Of a stretch of DNA of 64,000 bases, positions 1 to 9,267 are shown piece by piece. Source of the stretch: an uncultured Eubacteriales bacterium (lineage in GTDB: Bacteria; Bacillota; Clostridia; Christensenellales; Aristaeellaceae); contig CADASK010000008.1 of assembly GCA_902790495.1 (NCBI GenBank), forward strand, positions 1 through 64,000. The letters are read 5' to 3'. The notes below the pieces were generated by a model. It was not told the origin of the DNA. It made no database searches and saw only the letters and a list, made by a program, of their open reading frames with translations. How positions within the stretch are numbered: position 1 is the stretch's first letter; every line of letters begins with the position of its first letter. The translations under genes were made by a program, and so were the position numbers.

Positions 1-2110
1 GGGCGCTTGCCGTCCTGGTTGTCCGCGTCGTCCCATGCCTTGTGCACGGTGAGGGTGATCTCCTCGGGCTCGTGGGTGTTGGTGATGCTGATGCCGGCCG
101 CCGCGGCACCCGTGGCAGGGATGTCCACGGCGGGGATGTCCGCCGTGTAGCCGTCGACGCTCTTCTCCGTCCAGGCGTAGAGGATGCGCTCTCCCTTGGC
201 GTAGACGGGCTGCTTCACAGCGGTGAACTTCCATTCGTTCGCCCCGGTCAGCTGAATGTCCTTCGCGCCTTCCACGGGCTCGCCGTTCGCCGTCAGCGTC
301 ACGGTGACGCTCGCGGGACGCTTGCCGTCCTGGTTGTCCGCGTCGTTCCAGATCTTCTCCACAGAGAGGTCGACGGTCTCGGGCGTGTAGCTGTTGGTCA
401 GGATGGTGAGCGTGGGCTGCTCGCCGTCGCGCTCATTGCCGGTCAGCGCATAGCCCTCCGCCTGCGGGGCTTCCTCCGTCCAGGTGTAGACGATCTCCCG
501 GCCGCCGGCGTACTTCGGCAGACCGGTCACGGTCGCCGTCCAGCCGTTGGCCTCGCTCAGCGGACAGGTCATGCCGTTGCTCAGCACGGCTTTCACTCTG
601 CGCGGACGCTTGCCGTCCTGGTTGTCCGCGTCGTTCCAGACCTTCTTCACAGAGAGGTCGACGGTCTCGGGCGTATGCGTGTTGGTCAGGGTGGTGGTGG
701 TGCCGTCCGTCTCGATCTTGCTCAGCCGGTAGCCGGCTTTTGCCGCGGCTTCGTCTTCCTCCCAGGTGTAGGTGATCCTGCTGCCGTTGGCGTTCTCATC
801 CAGCCCGGTCAGGGTGGCCGTCCAGCCGTTGTCCTCGTTCAGGGTCACGCTCTTGCCGGTCTCCGCGCCGTCGGCCAGGAGCTTCACGGTCAGTTTCTCC
901 GGGCGCTTGCCGTCCTGGTTGTCCACGTCGTCCCAGACCTTGACGACCGTCGCGACCGTGGTGCCGGTCTCGTGGCGGTTGGTCAGCACGGTGCTGGTGC
1001 CGGTGGTCACGTTGCTGGTCTGCTCATAGCCGTCCGGCACGCTCTCCGTCCAGGTGTAGGCGATTTCCTCGCCGCCGGCGTACTTCGGCAGGCCCTTCAC
1101 TTCGAGCTTCCAGTTGTCCTCGGCCTTGAGCGTGTAGGTTTTGCCGTTGCTCAACGTCAGGCTCAGGATCCTGGGCCGCATGTTGTCCTGGTTGTCCGCG
1201 TCGTCCCAGACCTTCCGCACGGTGAGATCCACGGTCTCTGGGGTGTGCGTGTTGGTCAGGGTGGTGACCGTTCCCTCCGCGGCGCTGCCGGTCAGGGTGT
1301 AGTCCGCGTTTTCGTTTTCCTGCCAGGTGTAGACGATCTCCTGGCCCTTGTTTTCGTACCTGTACAGGCCGGTCTCGGCGGCTGTCCAGGCGTTGGCTTC
1401 GCTCAGGGTCTTGGTGGTGAACACCGCGCCGCCCTTCATGAGGCTCACGGTCAGCTCCGCCGGGCGCTTGCCGTCCTGGTTGTCCGCATCGTCCCAGACC
1501 TTCTTCACGGTGAGGTCGATCTTCTCCGGCTCGTGCCTGTTGAGCGCGATGGAGGCGTTCGCGTCCCCCACCACGGGGACCTCCGTGAAGGTATAGCCGG
1601 GGACATCGTCCTCGCGCCAGGCGTAGGCGATGGGCTGGCCGTTCGCGTTCACGGGGAGATTCTCGACCGCGGCGCGCCAGCCGTTGCTGTCGTCCAGCGT
1701 GCGGGTCGCGACCAGCTCATCGTTGCCGTAGAGCCGCACAGTGACGCTCGCCGGGCGGATGCCGTCGCGGTCGTTCTCATCGTCCCAGGACTTGGAGACG
1801 GTGCGCGTCACGACCGCGGGCTCGTGGCTGTTGGTGAAGGTGGTCTTGCCGTTCTCGTCCGTCTGGGTGTCGGTCAGGGTGTAGTGCTGCTCGGTCTCCC
1901 CGTCCAGAACCTCCTCCCAGCGGTAGTCGATGGGCAGGTAGTTCGCGAACTTGCGCACGGTCACGGTGGCCGTCCAGTCGTTCTCCGCGCTCAGGGTCAC
2001 GGTCTCCACCACGTCGGCGCCGTTCATCAGGCGCGCCGTGATGCTCGCGGGCCGCTTGCCGTCCTGGTTGTCCGCGTCGTCCCAGACCTTCGCCACGCTC
2101 AGGTCGGTGG
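1..2110 (-). repeat. Tandem Cna-B coding repeats (about 290-bp period)
   Basis: The DNA for the motif WDDADNQDGKRP or a variant recurs near positions 5, 320, 608, 905, 1178, 1466, 1757 and 2054, i.e. every 273-315 bp. Units keep the framework residues but vary between strands of the fold, as expected for tandem Cna-B stalk domains. The array continues past the left window edge. Confidence 0.9.
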
Positions 2111-2930
2111 TGACGATGTGCTCGGTCAGCTTGCCGATGATGACCAGGCGGCCGTTGGTGCTGGCGTTGGCGCAGGTGGAGAGGGCCACCAGCTTGGTGG
2201 CGTCCTTCGCGGCCTCCGCGTCGAAGATCTTCACCTTCGTGCCGACACCGATGCCGCCCTCGCCGCCGGAGCGGAGGAAGCTCAGCACGTCGCCCATGCG
2301 GTTGCCGACGGTGTAGATGCGGTTCTCGTAGGCGTCGGTGGTGAGGGCCGCGATGAACTCGATGTCAAACACGCCGGTCTTCGTCACCACCACGCCGGTG
2401 CGGTGGCTCTCGAAGTAGGAGGCGTCCGTGATGTAGGGATCCAGGCCGCCGAACATGGCGCCGTTGTCCATGTGATGGCCGTAGATCAGGTTGTAGCTGT
2501 CGGAGAAGTTCGGGCTGTTGCCCGCCGCCAGGTAGATCGCGCCGGTCAGGCTGGTGCGGTTATAGATGTCGTGGGACGCGTAATAGAGGTCGTCCGTTCC
2601 CTGCACGACCGGGTAATCGATGTTGGTGTCGTAGACGGTCAGCCACGCCCGGTAGTCGGCGTTGATCGCGCTCAGGTCCGCCGAGTACAGAGGCGTCTCC
2701 ATGTCGTCGATGATCTCTGGCTTGTACTGCAGAAGATCCCACGCGGAGGAGGAGGCCTGCTGCTGGGTATGGAAGGTATCGTAGAGCACATACCCGGAGT
2801 AGATGATCAGCACAGCGGCCAAGAGACCGGACAGCAGCGTGACGAGGCCGCCGCCGCCGGAGAGGATGGTGTCGATCACTTTGTCGACGACTTTTTTGTC
2901 CGGAGCCTTGTGGGGATCGCGGTCCGCCAT
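1..2930 (-). CDS. Class B-like sortase fused to a Cna-B repeat array (3' partial)
   Basis: Reading the minus strand from ATG at 2930, preceded by a GGAGG ribosome site, the frame is open to the window edge (976 codons, no stop), so the C-terminus is missing. Residues about 25-50 form a membrane anchor. Residues about 75-270 are a sortase with class B features: WLTVYDTNIDYPVVQG, YGHHM (catalytic His about 152), LSTC (Cys 253) and NGR (Arg 261). From about residue 272 come seven complete Cna-B repeats and the start of an eighth, each with VxKxWxDxxNxDGxRP and a later Y-x-W-x-E; the Lys and Glu are those that form or catalyse intramolecular isopeptide bonds in this family. Sortases cleave a sorting signal and transfer the protein to the wall or to another subunit. 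The gene lies just downstream of a SipA-like gene. Sortase identity is secure; the fusion is directly visible, and its role is unknown. Confidence 0.9.
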   Translation of the reverse strand, partial: MADRDPHKAPDKKVVDKVIDTILSGGGGLVTLLSGLLAAVLIIYSGYVLYDTFHTQQQASSSAWDLLQYKPEIIDDMETPLYSADLSAINADYRAWLTVYDTNIDYPVVQGTDDLYYASHDIYNRTSLTGAIYLAAGNSPNFSDSYNLIYGHHMDNGAMFGGLDPYITDASYFESHRTGVVVTKTGVFDIEFIAALTTDAYENRIYTVGNRMGDVLSFLRSGGEGGIGVGTKVKIFDAEAAKDATKLVALSTCANASTNGRLVIIGKLTEHIVTTDLSVAKVWDDADNQDGKRPASITARLMNGADVVETVTLSAENDWTATVTVRKFANYLPIDYRWEEVLDGETEQHYTLTDTQTDENGKTTFTNSHEPAVVTRTVSKSWDDENDRDGIRPASVTVRLYGNDELVATRTLDDSNGWRAAVENLPVNANGQPIAYAWREDDVPGYTFTEVPVVGDANASIALNRHEPEKIDLTVKKVWDDADNQDGKRPAELTVSLMKGGAVFTTKTLSEANAWTAAETGLYRYENKGQEIVYTWQENENADYTLTGSAAEGTVTTLTNTHTPETVDLTVRKVWDDADNQDNMRPRILSLTLSNGKTYTLKAEDNWKLEVKGLPKYAGGEEIAYTWTESVPDGYEQTSNVTTGTSTVLTNRHETGTTVATVVKVWDDVDNQDGKRPEKLTVKLLADGAETGKSVTLNEDNGWTATLTGLDENANGSRITYTWEEDEAAAKAGYRLSKIETDGTTTTLTNTHTPETVDLSVKKVWNDADNQDGKRPRRVKAVLSNGMTCPLSEANGWTATVTGLPKYAGGREIVYTWTEEAPQAEGYALTGNERDGEQPTLTILTNSYTPETVDLSVEKIWNDADNQDGKRPASVTVTLTANGEPVEGAKDIQLTGANEWKFTAVKQPVYAKGERILYAWTEKSVDGYTADIPAVDIPATGAAAAGISITNTHEPEEITLTVHKAWDDADNQDGKR

Positions 2931-3009
2931 GGTTGTGCCTCCTTCCGTTGTAAAGTCGGAGTGTTAGGAAAACAGGTTTGCCGTCGGTTCGGCAGCAGGG
3001 GATATTGAG

Positions 3010-3060
3010 CCTTCCCCCTCTGGGGGAAGGTGTCAGCCCGCAGGGCTGACGGATGAGGGC
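3010..3060. repeat. Second-family intergenic hairpin repeat
   Basis: Two adjacent perfect hairpins: CCTTCCCCC-TCT-GGGGGAAGG and GTCAGCCC-GCA-GGGCTGAC, followed by GGATGAGGG. It fills the gap between the SipA-like gene and the sortase. Related copies lie near 40355, 60058, 60164 and 60379. Confidence 0.75.
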
Positions 3061-3831
3061 TTACAGATTATTCCTCCGCAGGATGGTGATGACGGTGCCG
3101 TCGATCTCATCCTTGCGCACGGGGCCGAAGAAGCGGCTGTCCGCGCCGCCGTTGCGGTAGTCGGCCAGGACGAAGTACTCGTTCTCCCCCAGGGTCAGGG
3201 GGTAGCTCACGAAGCCCGCGTATTCGGGGGTGTTGTAGAAGATGTTGGTCTCGATCACCGTGTTGCCGTTGATCACGGGGCGCTCGCTCTCGTTGATCTC
3301 CACCGTGTCGCCGGGGCCAGCGATCACCCGGCACACCAGCTGGGTCATGGGCGGGTCGGCGGGATCGCGGAAGCCCAGCCAGTCCAGCGCCCGGCGGATG
3401 GCGGTCTTCTCGGAGGCCGGGGTCCGTCCCCGCACCTCGGTGATCTCCATGCCCTCCTGGTACATCAGCTCCAGGGCCGCCGAGGGCTTCTCGAACACCA
3501 CGATGTCCTGGGCGTGGATCTGCTTCTCCAGGCGGTAGTAGAGCACCAGGTCGCCCGCGTCGATGCGGGGGTACATGTCCGCGTTGGGCATCAGCGTGAC
3601 GCCCACCAGGTGGAAGAACAGGATATAAACCACCAGCAGCAGCGACAGGGTGCGGATAATCAGGTCGCGCACGGCGCGGCGGCGTCTGCGGCGCTGCTTG
3701 GCTCTCCGGGCCTCCGCCTCGGCCTGCTTGCGGGCCTTTTCGGTCTCGGCCTCGGTTTCGGCTTCGGTCACAGCCGCCGGCGATTGCGCCGCTGTCTCAG
3801 GCCGAATCTGTTGCACGTCGGTTTCCGACAT
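3061..3831 (-). CDS. Signal-peptidase-I-like protein lacking the Ser-Lys dyad (SipA-like)
   Basis: 256 aa from the ATG at 3831, which has AAGGAA seven bases upstream; an in-frame ATG at 3858 has no such site. A charged Ala/Glu/Arg-rich cytoplasmic tail (1-54) precedes one membrane helix (about 55-78). The rest follows the S26 signal-peptidase fold: a MYP segment, VIAGPGDTVEI, and ADSRFFGPV matching the conserved C-terminal box. The catalytic Ser of the usual SMxP is Asp85 (NADMYP), and the usual Lys before R-V is Cys167 (LVCRVIAGPGD). The same double loss is known in SipA of streptococcal pilus loci, which assists pilus polymerisation without protease activity. Position directly before the sortase gene supports a similar assembly role here. 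Family is certain; lack of peptidase activity is inferred. Confidence 0.85.
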   Translation of the reverse strand: MSETDVQQIRPETAAQSPAAVTEAETEAETEKARKQAEAEARRAKQRRRRRRAVRDLIIRTLSLLLVVYILFFHLVGVTLMPNADMYPRIDAGDLVLYYRLEKQIHAQDIVVFEKPSAALELMYQEGMEITEVRGRTPASEKTAIRRALDWLGFRDPADPPMTQLVCRVIAGPGDTVEINESERPVINGNTVIETNIFYNTPEYAGFVSYPLTLGENEYFVLADYRNGGADSRFFGPVRKDEIDGTVITILRRNNL

Positions 3832-3987
3832 CTCTGTATTCCTTCCTGCTTCTTTCATGTCTTCGGGGAAGCTGGTTTTTTCTGTCAGGCCATGGTCTTA
3901 TTATAAGGCGGTCATGTCAGAAAATCAAGCCGTTTGGGGCGGATGCGGCTGTCCCGGGGCGGACAGTCCGTCCGATTCTGCAAGGTC

Positions 3988-4016
3988 AGTATAGCACGGT
4001 TCGGTTACATCGTCAG
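3988..4016 (-). promoter_or_regulatory. Sigma-A-type promoter for the SipA-like/sortase genes
   Basis: On the minus strand: -35 CTGACG, 17-bp spacer, -10 TATACT. It lies about 160 bp before the SipA-like start, giving a long leader. Confidence 0.5.
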
Positions 4017-4047
4017 TAACATTTCAGTGATTTTACATTCTATGCGC

Positions 4048-4074
4048 AGAAAAGGCGCGGCCGAAGCCGCGCCT
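4048..4074 (-). terminator. Rho-independent terminator of the opp operon
   Basis: Minus strand reads AGGCGCGGC-TTCG-GCCGCGCCT followed by TTTTC: a 9-bp GC-rich stem with a UUCG tetraloop and a short U tract, downstream of oppA. Confidence 0.8.
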
Positions 4075-4122
4075 CCAGACGAACTGTCTGAAACTGGATT
4101 CCTTTCCTTTTGCAGCAGGAAG

Positions 4123-4182
4123 TTTCGCCGCCTGCGGGCGGCGACCAAAGGGCTTTGCGATCGCCCTTTGGAAACCTTCGCA
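4123..4182. repeat. Two-hairpin repeat, short form (copy 1)
   Basis: Hairpin 1 CGCCGCC-TGC-GGGCGGCG, hairpin 2 CCAAAGGGC-TTTGCGATC-GCCCTTTGG, ending in AAACCTTCGC. Lies just 3' of oppA. Confidence 0.85.
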
Positions 4183-4218
4183 GCCGCGCTTCTGGAAGTG
4201 GTTTACATGAAAACCTGA

Positions 4219-5982
4219 TTACTTCGCCACGGTGGTGTACATGAAGTACTTGTAGCCCAGGGGGTTCGCGAAGAAGCCCTGAACGGCGTCGTCGATCATG
4301 TAGATGTCGGTGTAGTAGTACAGGGGGGTGATGGCGCCGGTGCTCATCAGCAGATCCTCGGCGGCGTGCATCATGCCATAGCGGGCATCCTTGTCGGTGC
4401 AGGCCTTGACGGCGGCGATGGCGGCGTCATAGGTCTCGGCCCAGGTGCCGTTCTCCACCTTCAAGTCCACGCCGAAGGGGGTCAGGTCGATGGAGTAGAT
4501 CTTGGCGTCCGCGTGAGCGCCCTTGCCGAACTGGGAGTCGTTGTTGCCGGAGCCGGAGACCCACATATCCAGGAAGGAGATCGGGTCGTTGTAGTCGGCC
4601 AGCCAGCCGTTGCGGGCCACGGTGTAGTCGCCGTTCTTGCGGGTGTTCAGGAAGGTGTTCCACTCCTGGTTGGTCAGGTTCATGGTGATGCCCACGCCCG
4701 CCAGCACGCTCTGCAGGTACTCGCCGATCAGCTTGTGGCCGTCGTTGGTGTTGTAGAGGTACTCGATGGCCGGGAAGTTGGTGAACATGCCGGTGGCCTC
4801 GTCGAAGGTGTAGTACTTCTTCAGGGTCTCCATGGCGCTTTCCCAGTTGGCCTCATAGGCGCCCTCGGCCACGTTCCAGTAACCGGCGTACTCGTCGGAG
4901 GGGCCGGCCACCTCGTAGAACTGATGGATGCCGTCGGCGTCGGTCAGACCCAGGGCGACGAAGGAGGAGGCGGGCTGCTGGCCGGCCTGGCCGATCTCCG
5001 TCACGATGTAGTTGCGGTCATACAGCAGGCCGATGGCGTTGCGGATCTCGGCGCGGGCAGCCTCGGCCTCGTCGCCGGTCAGCTCACAGCCCTCGGGCAG
5101 GATCTCCGCGTTGACGTTCCAGGAGACATAGTAGGTGCCCATCTGGGAACCCACGAAGTACTCGGTGGGATACTCGACCTGCAGGGCCGCGATCTCAGCG
5201 GTGGGCACGTCGTCGATCATCAGCCAGTCGCCGTTGCGGAAGTTGGCCAGCATGTTGTTGGCATCGTCGGAGAGATAGAAGTTGATCTCGTCCATGGTGA
5301 TGCTGTCAGCCTGGAAATAGTTGGGGTTCTTGGTCAGGGTGATCACGGAGTTGTGCTCCCAGGCGGTCATGGTGTACGCGCCGTTGCACACATAGGTGGC
5401 CGGATCGGTCGCCCAGGCTTCGTTGGTCACGACGTCCTCGCGCACGGGCAGGAAGGTCGGGAAGGCCAGCAGCTCGTTCCAGTAGGAGACGTCGTTGTTC
5501 AGGGTCACGACCAGGGTCTTGTCGTCGGTGGCTTCCACGGCCATATCGTCCGGATAGCCCTTCACGACCTCAAACATATAGCCATAGTCGGCGCCCAGCG
5601 CAGTGGAGGCGGCGCGCTTCCAGGCATACTCGAAGTCCTTCGCGGTCAGATCCTTGCCGTCGGACCACTTCAGGCCGTCCACCAGGGTGTAGGTGTAGGT
5701 GGCGGTGCCGTCGTCGTTGATCACAGCGGCGGGCAGGTCGGTCGCCAGGTCAGGCACGATGTTCAGCGCGCCGTTGGCGTCCTGGGCCCACTTGCTCAGA
5801 CCGGAGAACAGGTGCACGATCATGGTCGCGCCGTCCACAGCGGAGTTCAGCGCGGGATCCAGGGTGTCGGGCTCGGAGGCGATGCAGACATTCAGGGATG
5901 TCTTTTCGGCCTCAGCGGACGCGAAGACGACGCTGGACAGGGCCAGGGTCAGCGCCAGCACGAGCGCAAGCAGCTTCTTCAT
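4219..5982 (-). CDS. oppA: Oligopeptide ABC transporter, solute-binding protein (OppA/SBP family 5)
   Basis: 587 aa. A signal peptide (MKKLLALVLALTLALSSVVF) ends in ASAEA, an AxA-type cleavage site with no lipobox cysteine. The mature part has family 5 features: LNVCIASEPDTLDPALNSAV near the N-terminus, then LVDGLKWSDGKDLTAKDFEY and NGWLADYNDPISFLDMWVSG. It would bind extracellular peptides for the OppBC channel. It is the last gene of the minus-strand oppBCDF-A set, after a 195-bp gap containing a two-hairpin repeat, and is followed by a terminator. GGAGGAAG precedes the ATG. The missing lipid anchor is unusual for a Gram-positive binding protein. The exact substrate (peptide or other small molecule) cannot be read from sequence. 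Confidence 0.92.
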   Translation of the reverse strand: MKKLLALVLALTLALSSVVFASAEAEKTSLNVCIASEPDTLDPALNSAVDGATMIVHLFSGLSKWAQDANGALNIVPDLATDLPAAVINDDGTATYTYTLVDGLKWSDGKDLTAKDFEYAWKRAASTALGADYGYMFEVVKGYPDDMAVEATDDKTLVVTLNNDVSYWNELLAFPTFLPVREDVVTNEAWATDPATYVCNGAYTMTAWEHNSVITLTKNPNYFQADSITMDEINFYLSDDANNMLANFRNGDWLMIDDVPTAEIAALQVEYPTEYFVGSQMGTYYVSWNVNAEILPEGCELTGDEAEAARAEIRNAIGLLYDRNYIVTEIGQAGQQPASSFVALGLTDADGIHQFYEVAGPSDEYAGYWNVAEGAYEANWESAMETLKKYYTFDEATGMFTNFPAIEYLYNTNDGHKLIGEYLQSVLAGVGITMNLTNQEWNTFLNTRKNGDYTVARNGWLADYNDPISFLDMWVSGSGNNDSQFGKGAHADAKIYSIDLTPFGVDLKVENGTWAETYDAAIAAVKACTDKDARYGMMHAAEDLLMSTGAITPLYYYTDIYMIDDAVQGFFANPLGYKYFMYTTVAK

Positions 5983-6085
5983 ACAGTTCTTCCTCCTTAA
6001 AAAGTAGAGTATATTTCATCATGCCGGATTCCCCGGCAGAATGAACCCGAAACCAATTTCTTTCTTCAATCATGTACGCAGGCCC

Positions 6086-6144
6086 CGAAGGTTTCCAAAG
6101 GGCGATCGGAAAGCCCTTTGGTCGCCGCCCGCAGGCGGCGAAAC
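6086..6144. repeat. Two-hairpin repeat, short form (copy 2)
   Basis: Inverted orientation to copy 1: GAAGGTTT-CCAAAGGGC-GATCGGAAA-GCCCTTTGG then CGCCGCC-CGCA-GGCGGCG. Sits between oppF and oppA inside the operon. Confidence 0.85.
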
Positions 6145-6177
6145 TTCCTGCGGCAGCAAAGGCATATCGGCTGCCTC

Positions 6178-7150
6178 TCAGCCGATTTCCTTCACCCTGT
6201 GGCAAGCCACAAAATGCCCCTTCTCCACTTCCTCAAACGGCGGCATGCTCTCCGCGCACTTCGCCGTGGCGTTGGGACACCTCGTCCTGAACGGACACCC
6301 GCTCGGCGCGTTCAGCGGACTCGGGATATCCCCGTTCAGCACAATGCGCTTGTTCGCCCGGGCCTTCACCGGGTCCGGCAGCGGCACGGCCGACAGCAGC
6401 GACCTCGAATAGGGATGCAGCGGGTGCGTGTAAATCTCATCCGCGTCCGCCAGCTCCACCATCTTGCCCAGGTACATCACGGCAATCCGGTCGGAGATGT
6501 GGCGCACCACCAGCAGGTCGTGGGCGATGAACAGGTAGGTCAGGCCCAGCTTGTCCTGCAGATCCTCAAACATGTTGATGACCTGGGCCTGGATGGACAC
6601 GTCCAGGGCGGACACGGGCTCGTCGCAGACGATAAACTCCGGGTTGACCGCCAGCGCCCGGGCGATGCCGATGCGCTGCCGCTGGCCGCCGGAAAACTCG
6701 TGGGCGTAACGGGAGGCGTGCTCGCTGTTCAGGCCCACATAGCCCATCAGCTCCAGCACCCGCTCCTCGCGCTGCTTCTTGTCCGCGCAGAGGTTGTGCA
6801 CATCCAGGGGCTCGGCCACGATGTCCGAGACCGTCATGCGCGGGTTCAGCGAGGAGTAGGGATCCTGGAAGACCATGGTGGCCTTCTTGCGGAACTCGCG
6901 CAGGGATTCCTTGCTGTTGATCTCCTTGCCGTCGTAGATGACCTGGCCCGCGGTGGGCTTGTACAGGTGCAGGATGCTCCGGCCCACCGTGGTCTTGCCG
7001 CAGCCGCTCTCCCCCACCAGGCCCAGGGTCTCGCCCTTGCGAATGGAGAAGGAGACGTCGTCCACGGCCTTCAGGGGCTTGCTGCGGAAAAAGCCGAGGT
7101 TCACGTCAAAGTACTGCTTGAGTCCCTTCACTTCCAGGAGGGTTTTCGCC

Positions 7151-7158
<8 letters not shown>
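6178..7158 (-). CDS. oppF: Oligopeptide ABC transporter ATP-binding protein OppF
   Basis: 326 aa from GTG at 7158, which overlaps the oppD stop (GTGAGTGA) with AAGGAGG eight bases upstream; a longer reading from ATG at 7197 adds 13 Arg-rich residues and is unlikely. Walker [10 protein letters not shown], signature [15 protein letters not shown], Walker [13 protein letters not shown] and the H-loop LFIAHDL are intact. The C-terminus carries the oligopeptide-type extension with the Cys-rich [14 protein letters not shown] region typical of OppD/OppF. It powers peptide import as a heterodimer with OppD at the cytoplasmic face. The overlap implies translational coupling. Confidence 0.95.
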
Positions 7159-8167
<1,009 letters not shown>

Positions 8168-8196
8168 GTGTTTCATTCCCTTCTTAAGATCAGGTC

Positions 8197-9255
8197 TTAC
8201 GCGTTCAGCTTCGGGTCGAAGGCGTCGCGCAGGCCGTCGCCGAAGAGGTTCAGGGACAGCACGATCAGGCAGATGACCACCGCGGGGATGATCAGCCGGT
8301 AGGTGTAGGAGGTGATGCCGTTGAGGGCGTCCGAGGCCAGCGAGCCCAGGGAGGGCATGGGGGCGTTGACGCCCAGGCCCAGGAAGGACAGGAAGCTCTC
8401 GGTGAAGATCGCGTTGGGGATCTGCAGGGCCGTGGAGATGATGATCACGGAGATGCAGTTGGGCAGCAGGTGCTTGCGGATGATCCACCGCCCGCTGGCG
8501 CCGGTGGCCTGAGAGGAGAGCACATACTCCTGCTCCCTCAGGGAGAGGATCTGGCCGCGGATCAGGCGGGACATGCTCACCCAGTAGAGCAGGCCGAAGA
8601 CGATGAACATCGAGATGATGTTCGCGCCGATCTTGGCGAAGATCGTGTTCTCCACGTTCAGCGTCTTGTTGAGCACCACGGAGAGCAGGATGATCACCAG
8701 CATGTCCGGCAGAGAGTAGATGATGTCGACGATGCGCATGATGATCAGGTCGACCTTGCCGCCGAAGTAGCCCGCGATGGAGCCGATGGTCATGCCGATG
8801 ATCAGCACGATGATGGAGGCGAAGAAGCCCACCGCCAGGGAGATGCGCGTGCCGTAGACCACGCGGATGAAGTAGTCGCGCCCGTGGGCGTCGGTGCCGA
8901 AGATGTGCGGGAAGAGCTGCTCGCCCGCCTCGATGCGCTTCAGCTCCGACTTGCCCCACTGGAAGGGCGCCAGGTTATTATAGGAGGAATCCACCGGCTT
9001 GCCGGGGCGCACGCCCAGCATGGCCTCGTAGCGGTAGGGCCAGACCATGGGCAGCACGATGGAGGCGATGGTGATCAGGATGATGAGGATCAGGCTGACC
9101 GTGGCCACCTTGTTGCGCAGCAGGCGCTTGCAGCCGTCGCGGAAGAAGGTGGACGAGGGGCGCATCTTGGAGATGTAGGCCTTCTCCTCCTCGGTCGCGG
9201 GGAGGAAGGCGTCGGGATCCAGGTGCATGCTGAACGGCTTGTTGGCTGAAAACAT
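8197..9255 (-). CDS. oppC: Oligopeptide ABC transporter permease OppC
   Basis: 352 aa. A cytoplasmic N-terminal segment (1-50) leads to the first membrane helix (NKVATVSLILIILITIASIV). An extracytoplasmic loop with FGTDAHGRDYFIRVVYGTRI, diagnostic of OppC/DppC permeases, is followed by five more helices. The cytoplasmic coupling motif is YVLSSQATGASGRWIIRKHL. With OppB it forms the membrane channel. AGGAGGTGGAAGG precedes the ATG, and the gene starts 12 bp after oppB ends. Confidence 0.95.
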   Translation of the reverse strand: MFSANKPFSMHLDPDAFLPATEEEKAYISKMRPSSTFFRDGCKRLLRNKVATVSLILIILITIASIVLPMVWPYRYEAMLGVRPGKPVDSSYNNLAPFQWGKSELKRIEAGEQLFPHIFGTDAHGRDYFIRVVYGTRISLAVGFFASIIVLIIGMTIGSIAGYFGGKVDLIIMRIVDIIYSLPDMLVIILLSVVLNKTLNVENTIFAKIGANIISMFIVFGLLYWVSMSRLIRGQILSLREQEYVLSSQATGASGRWIIRKHLLPNCISVIIISTALQIPNAIFTESFLSFLGLGVNAPMPSLGSLASDALNGITSYTYRLIIPAVVICLIVLSLNLFGDGLRDAFDPKLNA

Positions 9256-9267
9256 CCTTCCACCTCC

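Larger units (their letters stand above)
3832..4218. other. Intergenic region between oppA and the SipA-like gene
   Basis: 387 bases without a gene. It holds the leader and promoter of the SipA-like gene, the oppA terminator and one short two-hairpin repeat, each listed separately. Confidence 0.7.

Noticed and set aside
1-2110. CRISPR array
   Set aside because: The 290-bp periodic repeats are coding and diverged, not short direct repeats with unique spacers; no cas genes.
42-3008. Long open frame on the plus strand opposite the sortase gene
   Set aside because: Antisense shadow in GC-rich DNA: His/Gly/Val-rich with no domain, while the minus strand gives a clear sortase and Cna-B repeats.
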